Source: Flavipsychrobacter sp.
Lineage (GTDB): Bacteria > Bacteroidota > Bacteroidia > Chitinophagales > Chitinophagaceae
Direction: 5' to 3'
Length of the DNA stretch: 23,799 nt
Assembly (NCBI GenBank): GCA_021156265.1
Contig: JAJNBR010000014.1
Span: 1 to 23,799 of the forward strand
Every line of letters begins with the position of its first letter. Position 1 is the first letter of the stretch. Both the position numbers and the translations under genes were made by a program. Under the pieces are notes generated by a model. It saw only the letters and a list, made by a program, of their open reading frames with translations, did no database searches and had not been told where the DNA came from. This document shows positions 8,699 through 16,424 of the stretch, one piece after another.

Positions 8699-8706
8699 CA
8701 AAACTA
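8699..8706 (-). promoter_or_regulatory. Possible -7 element for cyanophycinase gene
   Basis: On the minus strand TAGTTTTG matches TAnnTTTG exactly and sits about 23 nt before the cphB start. No good -33 TTTG is seen. A weaker plus-strand candidate for cphA (TTG 8723-8725, then TAACTTAA at 8747) shares this short divergent region. Confidence 0.35.
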
Positions 8707-8776
8707 TTCATTTTCTGATTAATTGGCTTCCGCGTTCGCTTTTCCTTAACTTAATGTCAAATTCAACCCCGGTTTT

Positions 8777-11404
8777 ATGAAGATCCTGGACATAAAAGTG
8801 ATGAGCGGCCCTAACTATTGGTCTACCCGCCGACACAAGCTGATCGTGATGCTGCTGGACCTCGAAGAGCTCGAGGAGCGCCCCACGAATAAGATACCGG
8901 GCTTCCTGGAGCGGATAAAAGCCTTAATGCCCAGCCTGTATGACCATCGATGCTCCGAAGGTGTGCCCGGAGGCTTTTTCCAGCGTGTGCACGAGGGCAC
9001 CTGGATGGGTCATGTGATAGAACATATTGCCTTGGAGCTGCAAACGCTGGCGGGTATGGAGACAGGCTTTGGCAGAACAAGGGAAAGTGATAAAAAAGGT
9101 ATTTACCACGTTGTATTCTCTTACTACGAGGCAAAAGCGGGCGTATATACCGCCAAAGCTGCCGTGCAGATAGCAGAGGCGCTGATAAACGGTGAAGCTT
9201 ACGATATAGCAAAAGACATACAGGAACTCCGGGAAATACGTGAAAATGAGCGCCTGGGGCCTAGCACCGGCTCTATTGTTGATGAAGCAATACGCAGGAG
9301 AATTCCCTACATACGACTCAACCGCCATTCGCTGGTTCAGCTTGGATACGGTGTCAACCAAAAACGCATACAGGCAACAGTGGCCAGCACTACCAGCAGC
9401 ATAGCCGTTGAGCTGGCCTGTGATAAGGAAGAAACGAAAAATCTTTTAGAAGCTGCCGAGATACCGGTCCCGCGCGGGCGCATTGTATATTCAGAGGACG
9501 AGCTGAAGGCGGCCATAGATAAAATAGGTTACCCGGTGGTCACCAAACCGGTTAATGGCAATCATGGTAAAGGCGCCACCACCAATATCAAAACCTGGGA
9601 AGATGCGTTGGCCGGAATGGAAGCAGCTAAAAAATACTCGCGTGCCGTTATTTGCGAAAAATTCATCACCGGCCGCGATTTTAGGCTGCTTGTTATCGAC
9701 TTTAAGTTTGTAGCCGCCGCATTGCGTACCCCCGCTTCAGTAACGGGAGATGGTACGAGCACCATACAGCAACTGATAGATAAGGTGAATACAGACCCCC
9801 GACGCGGTTACGGGCATGAGAAAGTGCTTACCTCCATCAAGGTAGACGATTTCACAATGGACATGCTTGGCAAGAAGGAGTATACCCTTGACACAGTGAT
9901 AGCAGACGGAGAGGAGCTATGGCTGAAACCTACGGCCAACCTGAGCACGGGCGGTACGGCCACCGACGTTACCGATTATGTGCACCCCAATAATGTATTC
10001 ATGGCTGAGCGCATCGCGCGCATCATCGGGCTCGATATCTGTGGCATCGACATTATGGCCGATAGCCTCAGTGTACCGATCACCGAAAATGGAGGCGCCA
10101 TTCTTGAAGTGAACGCAGCGCCGGGTTTCCGCATGCACCTCGACCCTACTGAGGGATTGCCGCGCAATGTTGCAGAACCGGTGATCGATATGCTATACCC
10201 GCCAGGTACTACTGCGCGCATACCCATTATCGCAGTTTCGGGCACCAATGGCAAAACAACCACAACAAGGCTCATTGCGCATATAGTAAAACAGATGGGG
10301 CACAAGGTCGGCTACACTACTACAGATGGCGTATATATTCAAAACCAGATGATGGTGAAAGGAGATTGCACCGGTCCCGTTTCTGCCGAATTTGTATTGC
10401 GCGACCCTACTGTCGATTTTGCCGTGCTGGAATGTGCACGTGGCGGTATACTGCGCGCCGGACTTGGCTTTCACAATTGCGATGTGGCCGTTGTTACCAA
10501 TGTGGCCGAAGACCATTTAGGATTGCAGGGTATCGATACGATCCAGAAACTGGCCAGGGTAAAAGCGGTCGCGACGCATACTGTTTTTCCCGAAGGTTAC
10601 GTGGTACTGAATGCAGACGACGACCTGGTATATGCGATGCATAAAGAGGTTGACTGCAAGGTTGCGTTCTTTTCCTTGTCGGAAGACAATCCGCGAATAA
10701 AAGAGCATTGCAGCAAAGGCGGCCTTGCCGCGGTGTACGAAAAGGGTTTCGTCACTATTCTGAAAGGAGAATGGAAAATAAGGGTAGAGAAGGTGACGAA
10801 TATACCGCTTACCTTTTCGGGCAAGGCAGAGTTCAATATCGCGAATGTACTTGCGGCTGTCCTGGCTGTCTACGTGCGCGATTTCAAAACCGAGGATATT
10901 CGTTTAGCCTTGCAAACATTTGTGCCATCACCGGCTATGACACCGGGCAGAATGAATATGTTCCATTTCCGCAACTTCACCATCATGCTCGATTACGCCC
11001 ATAATACGCATGGAATAAAAGCGATCGGAAAATTCGTACACAGTATCAATGCACCGCTCAAAGTGGGTATCGTTGCTGCTGTAGGTGACCGCAGGGATGA
11101 AGATATCATTGCCGTGGGCGAAGAGTCGGCCAGAATATTTGATGAGATCATCATCAGGCAGGATAAGAACCTGCGTGGGCGGACTGAAGAAGATATGATA
11201 GCGCTCATGACCCAGGGCATCAAAAATATTGACCCCGCAAAAAAGGTGACGATATTCCGTAAGGAAGCAGAGGCCATCGATCATGCGATCGCCAACGCGC
11301 AGAAAGATTCATTTATCGTAGTGATAAGCGATGTAGTGCCGGATGCGCTTGAGCAAGTGAAACGTTATAAAGATATCGAAGACGGCGTTTCGGTTACAGC
11401 ATAA
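8777..11404 (+). CDS. cphA: Cyanophycin synthetase (CphA1 type)
   Basis: 875 aa, the standard length. It polymerises Asp and Arg into multi-L-arginyl-poly-L-aspartate, using one ATP for each residue. Domains in order: an N-terminal domain (1-160) with an HxxEH motif (H79-H83); an ATP-grasp domain (about 200-480) with VVTKPVNGNHGKGATTN (254-270) and the metal-binding ILEVNAAPGFRMH (442-454), which adds Asp; and a Mur-ligase-like domain (from about 483) with P-loop GTNGKTTTTR (489-498), which adds Arg. Both ATP sites look intact, which separates it from CphA2 (dipeptide-polymerising, inactive ATP-grasp). ATG start at 8777. Followed by its own terminator. Confidence 0.96.
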   Translation: MKILDIKVMSGPNYWSTRRHKLIVMLLDLEELEERPTNKIPGFLERIKALMPSLYDHRCSEGVPGGFFQRVHEGTWMGHVIEHIALELQTLAGMETGFGRTRESDKKGIYHVVFSYYEAKAGVYTAKAAVQIAEALINGEAYDIAKDIQELREIRENERLGPSTGSIVDEAIRRRIPYIRLNRHSLVQLGYGVNQKRIQATVASTTSSIAVELACDKEETKNLLEAAEIPVPRGRIVYSEDELKAAIDKIGYPVVTKPVNGNHGKGATTNIKTWEDALAGMEAAKKYSRAVICEKFITGRDFRLLVIDFKFVAAALRTPASVTGDGTSTIQQLIDKVNTDPRRGYGHEKVLTSIKVDDFTMDMLGKKEYTLDTVIADGEELWLKPTANLSTGGTATDVTDYVHPNNVFMAERIARIIGLDICGIDIMADSLSVPITENGGAILEVNAAPGFRMHLDPTEGLPRNVAEPVIDMLYPPGTTARIPIIAVSGTNGKTTTTRLIAHIVKQMGHKVGYTTTDGVYIQNQMMVKGDCTGPVSAEFVLRDPTVDFAVLECARGGILRAGLGFHNCDVAVVTNVAEDHLGLQGIDTIQKLARVKAVATHTVFPEGYVVLNADDDLVYAMHKEVDCKVAFFSLSEDNPRIKEHCSKGGLAAVYEKGFVTILKGEWKIRVEKVTNIPLTFSGKAEFNIANVLAAVLAVYVRDFKTEDIRLALQTFVPSPAMTPGRMNMFHFRNFTIMLDYAHNTHGIKAIGKFVHSINAPLKVGIVAAVGDRRDEDIIAVGEESARIFDEIIIRQDKNLRGRTEEDMIALMTQGIKNIDPAKKVTIFRKEAEAIDHAIANAQKDSFIVVISDVVPDALEQVKRYKDIEDGVSVTA

Positions 11405-11424
11405 ACCTGGCGAAAGCAAAACGT

Positions 11425-11455
11425 AAGGCCCTGCATGAATGCAGGGCCTTTTTTT
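11425..11455 (+). terminator. Intrinsic terminator of cphA
   Basis: 11-bp perfect stem AAGGCCCTGCA/TGCAGGGCCTT with loop TGAA, followed by a run of seven T (partly within the stem end). Starts about 20 nt after the cphA stop. Confidence 0.93.
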
Positions 11456-11567
11456 CATTTCATGTTCCTTTGCGCGAAAGCAAAAAGAACTTTTTACCCC
11501 TATTGAAACGAAATCGTTTGGTCAAATGTAATTAGCTAATATACGACATTCGTAATTAAGAAAAATT

Positions 11568-12236
11568 TTATTTGTGCGCTTTCCTAACCTTATTGACAAG
11601 CAAATGAGCCAGGCGGGTTGGCTCGGGTATCCGGTATTTGCGCGTGCATTTTTTCACAATGTCCACGCTCTCGGTCAATGTGATCAAGTGGCCGGGCGAC
11701 ACGAACACAGGCTTGCAGTTTATTTTGGTGCGCAAAGCTGTACCGATCGTTTCTTCCCTGTGCACCATGGGCGAGGTTGAAAAGGGCATATTAGCCGGCA
11801 TCTCAAAGCTCCCGGCAAGCAGACTTTTCGCGCAACCGATAGTGGCTACTCCTTCCAGGATGCCGAAGTGTGACGCGACGCCGACCCGACGCGGGTGGGC
11901 AATGCCATGGCCGTCCAGAATCAGGACATCCGGTTTTTGCTTGAGTTGCTGCCATACCTCTTGCAATGCCGGCACCTCGCGAAAAGCGAGCAACCCCGGT
12001 ACATACGGGAATGGAGTGGTGGCTACCGTTGAAGCGCTTTCGATCACTTCAAGATCTGGGTAGCTCAGGACAATGATCCCTGCGTATACCGTATCCGAAT
12101 ACTTATTAAAAGAGATGTCAGCGCCCGCTATCATAGTTATCTCGCGGTCGAGCGGCACCAGGTTTACCTGGCTCCTGATCTCTTTTTGTATGGATATGGC
12201 TTCGCTAGGGGATACATGGGAATAATCTGCTGGCAT
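11568..12236 (-). CDS. nfi: Endonuclease V
   Basis: 222 aa, full length. It nicks DNA (or RNA) one base 3' of inosine, repairing deaminated adenine. Family motifs are in order: GADIS (D40), PYVPGLLAFREVP (77-89, with the lesion-wedge tyrosine Y78 and metal-binding E87), LILDGHGIAHPRRVGVASH (105-123, D108) and the lysine in GCAKSLL (K137). The catalytic set D40/E87/D108 is complete. Stands alone on the minus strand; no clear promoter or terminator seen. Confidence 0.95.
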   Translation of the reverse strand: MPADYSHVSPSEAISIQKEIRSQVNLVPLDREITMIAGADISFNKYSDTVYAGIIVLSYPDLEVIESASTVATTPFPYVPGLLAFREVPALQEVWQQLKQKPDVLILDGHGIAHPRRVGVASHFGILEGVATIGCAKSLLAGSFEMPANMPFSTSPMVHREETIGTALRTKINCKPVFVSPGHLITLTESVDIVKKCTRKYRIPEPTRLAHLLVNKVRKAHK

Positions 12237-12517
12237 AGGAGGACTTAAGTAAATGGCTAAAATTATGTATATTTGTAGTAGTTTATAGGTTGAGCCGGAA
12301 AATTAGATATTGTTTTGAAAATAATAATCACCCCATCACCGAAAGCATGTCAAATTTTTGTTAGGAATGACGTTTTTGTAACAAACACTCGTTTCTGATA
12401 CCGTCGTTAAACCTGCAGCACGGTAAACATTTGGTAGCATCAGCACCGTTTAACAACTTAATAATCAGCACATAAGGGGAAAACACGCAAGTGACATTGT
12501 AAAAGCCGCTTGTTACC
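12237..12517. other. Intergenic stretch without a convincing gene
   Basis: Together with the adjacent terminator this is a 341-nt gap between endonuclease V and yidC. It holds a plus-strand TATATTTG (12268-12275) that fits the -7 consensus but has no -33 partner, and an inverted repeat GTTAAAC (12406-12412) / GTTTAAC (12448-12454) with a nested ACGGT/ACCGT. A 63-codon minus-strand frame here begins inside the terminator stem and looks random. Nothing else seen. Confidence 0.4.
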
Positions 12518-12548
12518 AAAAAAGAAACCCGCGCACTGGGCGCGGGTT
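12518..12548 (-). terminator. Intrinsic terminator of yidC
   Basis: On the minus strand a 9-bp stem AACCCGCGC/GCGCGGGTT with a 5-nt loop is followed by TTTCTTTTTT. It begins 30 nt after the yidC stop codon. Confidence 0.88.
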
Positions 12549-12577
12549 GCATTAAAAAGTCTTTAAAATCGAAAGGC

Positions 12578-14386
12578 TTATTTTTTCTTCGGCTGTTGCT
12601 TCATGCGTTCCATTTGTCCTTTCTGCATTTGTTCCAGGCGCTGCTGCCATTTCGATGGCGTAGCCGGTTTGTTCTTATTCTCTTGTATCTGGGCGTGTAT
12701 AGCCTTTTCGTTGATGATGTATTTCTGTATAATGAACTGTTGGGCGATGCTGATCATGTTGGAGAAGAAGTAGTAGAACGTCAGGGCCGCCGCCATCTTG
12801 TTGAACACGCCGATCAGCATGAACGGGAAGATGTAAGGCATATACTTCAGCATCGGGTTATTCGGATCCTGCGTCATGTTGCGATTGTACAGCGCCAGGA
12901 ACAGGCTCGATGCCGTCATCAACAGGGTGAACAGGCTGACGTGATCACCATAAAAAGGTATGTTGAAAGGTAAAGTGGCAATGCTGTCATAAGTCGAAAG
13001 GTCGTTCGCCCATAGGAAAGGCTGCTGCCTCAGTTCGATAGAGGTTGGGAAGAAGTAATACATCGCGAACAGTATCGGAAGCTGGAACAGTGTTGGGAGG
13101 CAGCCACCCAGCGGATTTACACCAGCCGTGCGAAAGAGCTTCATTTGCTCCATGCTGAACTTTTGCTGGTCTTCACCATGCTTCGCACGCAGCTCGTCTA
13201 TTTCCGGTTTCAGCACGCGCATCTTGGCAGCAGAGAGGTAGCTCTTATAAGTGAAGAACGACAGTATCAGCCTGATGATGATGGTCATCAGCATGATAAT
13301 CACACCGTAGTTGCTGATAAATCCGCTAAGTACGTTGAAGATGGGGATAATGAGCCATTTGTTGATATATTTCACAAATGCCATCACACCATAACCCAAG
13401 GGCACCATTTCATCGAGACCGATCTTATAATCGCGCAATGTGCTGTAGTGATTCGGGCCGATGTACCAGCGGAAGCTTACCTGGTTATTGGTTGTTTTAG
13501 CATCCAGTGCGGTCCGGTTCTTTGCTACAGTGTTTGAATCATTGACATTGGTAGTACTTGATATATCAGCCTTGTTGAAGGCATCATCAGCTATCAGCGC
13601 CGTAGCGAAGTACTGCATACGCAGGCCTACCCAATGAGCGGGTTCGTCGACTTCTATCTTTTCCTGGTTGTTGATGGTGAAGTAGTCGTGTTTATCGTTT
13701 TTCTGGTGGTAGTACACTTGGGCATTCAGGCGTTCTGTTTCCAGGCTGTGTTCGCTGTGCAAAGTCTGTGTCTGCCATATCATCGGCAAGCTCTGTGCCT
13801 GCATGCCAGCCAGCTGGATGCTGCCTTTCATCATGTAGCCTTCAGCAGGCAGCGAGTACAGGATGTTTACCTGCTGGCCGCCGCCAAGGTCGGCAGAGAA
13901 TTGGATGGTTTTGCTGCCATCAGGTTCAGTGCGCTCGCTGGGTGTATAAAACAGGTCAGATGTAGCAACTGCGTCATTGTTGATTGGAAGAACAGCTGAT
14001 AACTGGTTGCCGGCACCATTGAACAGGTATAATGGTCCGCCTTGTGAGGTCTTGTATTCAGTCAACCTGGCGCTGACAGGATGCGCACCTTTGGTCGTGA
14101 ATTCAACCGACAGGTGTTTGTTCTCCAGCTTTACGGTTTGCGCCTGGCCTTTGTAAGCAGGAGGCAATGCGTTGCTCAGTGAGTCGTTCAGCGTATCAGC
14201 AGCTGGCTGTGCCTGGGCCACCAGTTTCGAAGAATCAACCAGCGGCTTTGGATGCGCTTTGGCATAAGCGACCGAATCTGCATGTTTTTGTTCGAGGTAA
14301 GCATTTTGCGACTGCTGGTTGTACACAACATATCCTATCAGCAGTAATATTAACAGGCCAAAGCCTATGACGGAATTACGATCCAT
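12578..14386 (-). CDS. yidC: Membrane protein insertase YidC/Oxa1
   Basis: 602 aa from the ATG at 14386. It inserts and folds inner-membrane proteins, alone or with SecYEG. An N-terminal anchor helix (VIGFGLLILLLIGYVVY, about 6-22) is followed by a periplasmic beta-sandwich domain to about residue 340 and the conserved five-helix insertase core, including the groove arginine in MTIIIRLILSFF, the cytoplasmic helical hairpin (MRVLKPEIDELRAKHG) and NPLGGCLPTLFQLPILFAMY. The tail is basic (MKQQPKKK), as in ribosome-contacting YidC proteins. The frame is open to 14458, but the shorter start is preferred: the anchor follows it directly and a TACCTTTG -7 element lies between the two candidates. Confidence 0.96.
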   Translation of the reverse strand: MDRNSVIGFGLLILLLIGYVVYNQQSQNAYLEQKHADSVAYAKAHPKPLVDSSKLVAQAQPAADTLNDSLSNALPPAYKGQAQTVKLENKHLSVEFTTKGAHPVSARLTEYKTSQGGPLYLFNGAGNQLSAVLPINNDAVATSDLFYTPSERTEPDGSKTIQFSADLGGGQQVNILYSLPAEGYMMKGSIQLAGMQAQSLPMIWQTQTLHSEHSLETERLNAQVYYHQKNDKHDYFTINNQEKIEVDEPAHWVGLRMQYFATALIADDAFNKADISSTTNVNDSNTVAKNRTALDAKTTNNQVSFRWYIGPNHYSTLRDYKIGLDEMVPLGYGVMAFVKYINKWLIIPIFNVLSGFISNYGVIIMLMTIIIRLILSFFTYKSYLSAAKMRVLKPEIDELRAKHGEDQQKFSMEQMKLFRTAGVNPLGGCLPTLFQLPILFAMYYFFPTSIELRQQPFLWANDLSTYDSIATLPFNIPFYGDHVSLFTLLMTASSLFLALYNRNMTQDPNNPMLKYMPYIFPFMLIGVFNKMAAALTFYYFFSNMISIAQQFIIQKYIINEKAIHAQIQENKNKPATPSKWQQRLEQMQKGQMERMKQQPKKK

Positions 14387-14406
14387 GAATGGAAAAAAAT
14401 GAAGTG

Positions 14407-14414
14407 CAAAGGTA
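14407..14414 (-). promoter_or_regulatory. -7 element for yidC
   Basis: Minus-strand TACCTTTG, an exact TAnnTTTG match, about 20 nt before the yidC ATG. The -33 region (TTCC-like) is weak. Its position argues against the upstream ATG at 14458. Confidence 0.5.
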
Positions 14415-14480
14415 TGTAAATTGGAACGGACAGGAATATAAAATCCTATGCAGCTCAATTTGTGCTATATGTCTTTTGGC

Positions 14481-15464
14481 TTATGTGTTTTCTGCTGAAA
14501 AATAGGCCAGTTCGCCCGAAAAGTCGAGGTAAGGATGATGTTCAGTAAGGGTCCTTACCTTCTGGGCATACGAGGCCAGAAACCGGCGATGCCCTTCGGT
14601 TTCCGGGAAGCGGGGACGGTGCGAACGGGCCGTAGCAATGTCTTGTACCTCTTTCATCACGTGCCTTGCATCCAGGTCGATGCAACTGTTGACAAACTGC
14701 TCCCACACAAAAGAAGTAGCCAGGTAGTTGGGATGCACAAAGTCGATATCGTAGTACCGGTAGTCGCGAAGAATATCGATGATCAGCTCGTAGGCCGGGA
14801 AGTAATGGGCTTGAGGAAACTCGGAGCAGAGGTGGTGCACGGCTTCTATCAGCCTTGCTTTGCTGCGGTTGTTGTCGATAACGCCATCGCGGATATGTCG
14901 GACTGGACTTATGGTGAACAGGACTTTCACGGTCGGATTGACGGCGATGAGTTTTTGCAGTGTGTTGCCCAAGGCATCGGTGATGCTGTGTATGTCGAGC
15001 AGTTTTTTTTCAAACCATTGCGCAGGCGCACGGTGGTTGTTGGCTACATGCTTGCCGTTTTCCTTCAGGTAATATTGGAAGGAAGAGCCTAGCGTGATCA
15101 TCACCCAGCCCGCCGTCTTTATGAAATCGGAGGCTTGTTGTTGCGAGTTATTGATACGGTCAAGCGCTGCCTGCTGATCAATATCCGAAAAGCGGGTGTG
15201 ATGATCCCAGCTGTTCCAGAGGTCGTTGAGCAGGAAAAGGTCATTTTCGGTGTACGGCTTGTTATCTATATAGCTGTCAAGGCTTTGTGCTACACTCAGC
15301 GGGTTGAACAGGATACCGTTGGGATTGGATAACACCCGGAACTTATGCAGCGCCAGACGTTCTGACATGTTTTCCGTAAAACAGGAGCCTGTCAGCAGGA
15401 TGCCGTCCTGATAAGTGATTGGCTGCGGAAGCTGCGGTATGTCAAGTTGTAGCGTTAGTTGCAT
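14481..15464 (-). CDS. GSCFA-domain protein
   Basis: 327 aa. The N-terminal LTGSCFTEN (24-32) is the motif that names the GSCFA family, related to SGNH/GDSL-type hydrolases, in which the serine is the predicted nucleophile. Further conserved pieces are ITLGSSFQYY (about 123-132), FTISPVRHIRDG (about 183-194) and the C-terminal DIDFVHPNYLA (about 244-254), where D/H would complete the active site. No signal peptide, so probably cytoplasmic. The biological substrate of this family is not established to my knowledge. It lies 94 nt upstream of yidC on the same strand, but yidC has its own promoter-like element. Divergent from clpP. Confidence 0.9.
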   Translation of the reverse strand: MQLTLQLDIPQLPQPITYQDGILLTGSCFTENMSERLALHKFRVLSNPNGILFNPLSVAQSLDSYIDNKPYTENDLFLLNDLWNSWDHHTRFSDIDQQAALDRINNSQQQASDFIKTAGWVMITLGSSFQYYLKENGKHVANNHRAPAQWFEKKLLDIHSITDALGNTLQKLIAVNPTVKVLFTISPVRHIRDGVIDNNRSKARLIEAVHHLCSEFPQAHYFPAYELIIDILRDYRYYDIDFVHPNYLATSFVWEQFVNSCIDLDARHVMKEVQDIATARSHRPRFPETEGHRRFLASYAQKVRTLTEHHPYLDFSGELAYFSAENT

Positions 15465-15669
15465 AAAGCAAAAGTCTGCACTAATGAAGAATTCTTACTG
15501 ATTGATTTCTAAAATATAAACCGAAAAACCGATACAGTATGACGTTTTGCTACATTTCGTTGTTAGCATTGAAAGGATCGATAGTTTTATATGCCGTTAT
15601 GGCACTATATTTATTGTGGTTTAAAAATTGTTTTACCCTCTTAAAACCTGGATATCAAAAATACGACTT

Positions 15670-16377
15670 ATGAATTCAAACGAATTTTACAAATATGCCA
15701 CTAAACATCATGGCATCAGTAGTGCCACACTACACAACTATAGTTCTTCAATGATCCGTGTTCCACGGGGGCTCACTCCGTACATCATCGAAGAGCGCCC
15801 GTTGAACGTTGCTTCTATGGACGTGTTCTCTCGCCTGATGATGGACCGTATCATCTTTTTGGGTGAAGCAATTAACGACTATGTAGCTAACATTGTTACC
15901 GCACAATTGTTATTCCTGGAAAGTACAGACCGCAACAGGGACGTACAGATGTACATCAACAGTCCAGGCGGCAGCGTTTACGCAGGCTTGGGTATCTACG
16001 ATACCATGCAGATCATCAACCCGGATGTATCTACCATCTGTACGGGTATCGGTGCCTCGATGGCTGCCGTGCTAATGTGCGCAGGTACAAAAGGCAAGCG
16101 TACAGCGCTCAAGCATAGCCGCATCATGATACACCAGCCATTGGGTGGTGCAGAAGGCCAGGCGAGCGATATCGAAATCACTGCCCGCGAGATCGCTAAA
16201 TTGAAGAAAGAACTGTATGAGATCATTGCAACGCACTCTGGCCAAAAATTCAGCAAGGTAGAAAAGGACAGCGACCGCGACTACTGGATGACCGCACCGG
16301 AGGCTAAAGAATACGGAATGGTAGACGAAGTACTGGATCGTAATCCACGCAAAGCGGCAGACACAGAGACTAAATAA
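15670..16377 (+). CDS. clpP: ATP-dependent Clp protease proteolytic subunit
   Basis: 235 aa from the ATG at 15670. It forms the tetradecameric serine protease chamber that degrades proteins fed by ClpX or ClpA/C. The catalytic triad is S130 (GIGASMAAVL), H155 (RIMIHQPLGG) and D204 (SDRDYWM). The 25- and 49-residue spacings match E. coli ClpP exactly. The N-terminus is about 30 residues longer than the mature E. coli form and may be a propeptide or loop extension. The frame runs back to 15628, but MNSNEFYKYA is the more typical opening. clpX is not next to it; the following gene is convergent beyond a terminator. Confidence 0.96.
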   Translation: MNSNEFYKYATKHHGISSATLHNYSSSMIRVPRGLTPYIIEERPLNVASMDVFSRLMMDRIIFLGEAINDYVANIVTAQLLFLESTDRNRDVQMYINSPGGSVYAGLGIYDTMQIINPDVSTICTGIGASMAAVLMCAGTKGKRTALKHSRIMIHQPLGGAEGQASDIEITAREIAKLKKELYEIIATHSGQKFSKVEKDSDRDYWMTAPEAKEYGMVDEVLDRNPRKAADTETK

Positions 16378-16393
16378 TAATTGATTTGAAATA

Positions 16394-16424
16394 AATAACC
16401 CCGGCAAGCGCCGGGGTTATTTTA
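16394..16424 (+). terminator. Terminator of clpP, probably bidirectional
   Basis: 12-bp perfect stem AATAACCCCGGC/GCCGGGGTTATT with loop AAGC, followed by TTTA. It sits between the convergent clpP and phosphotransferase-RapZ genes; the U-rich tail is short on both strands. Confidence 0.85.

Noticed and set aside
12361..12552. 63-codon minus-strand frame upstream of the yidC terminator end
   Set aside because: Starts inside the terminator stem, no ribosome-binding context, random-looking protein.
14387..14458. 24-residue N-terminal extension of YidC
   Set aside because: Contains no conserved YidC residues and lies upstream of or across the likely promoter; the ATG at 14386 leads directly to the anchor helix.
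15590..15606. TGCC/GGCA inverted repeat upstream of clpP as an operator
   Set aside because: Only 4 bp arms; too short to support a site.
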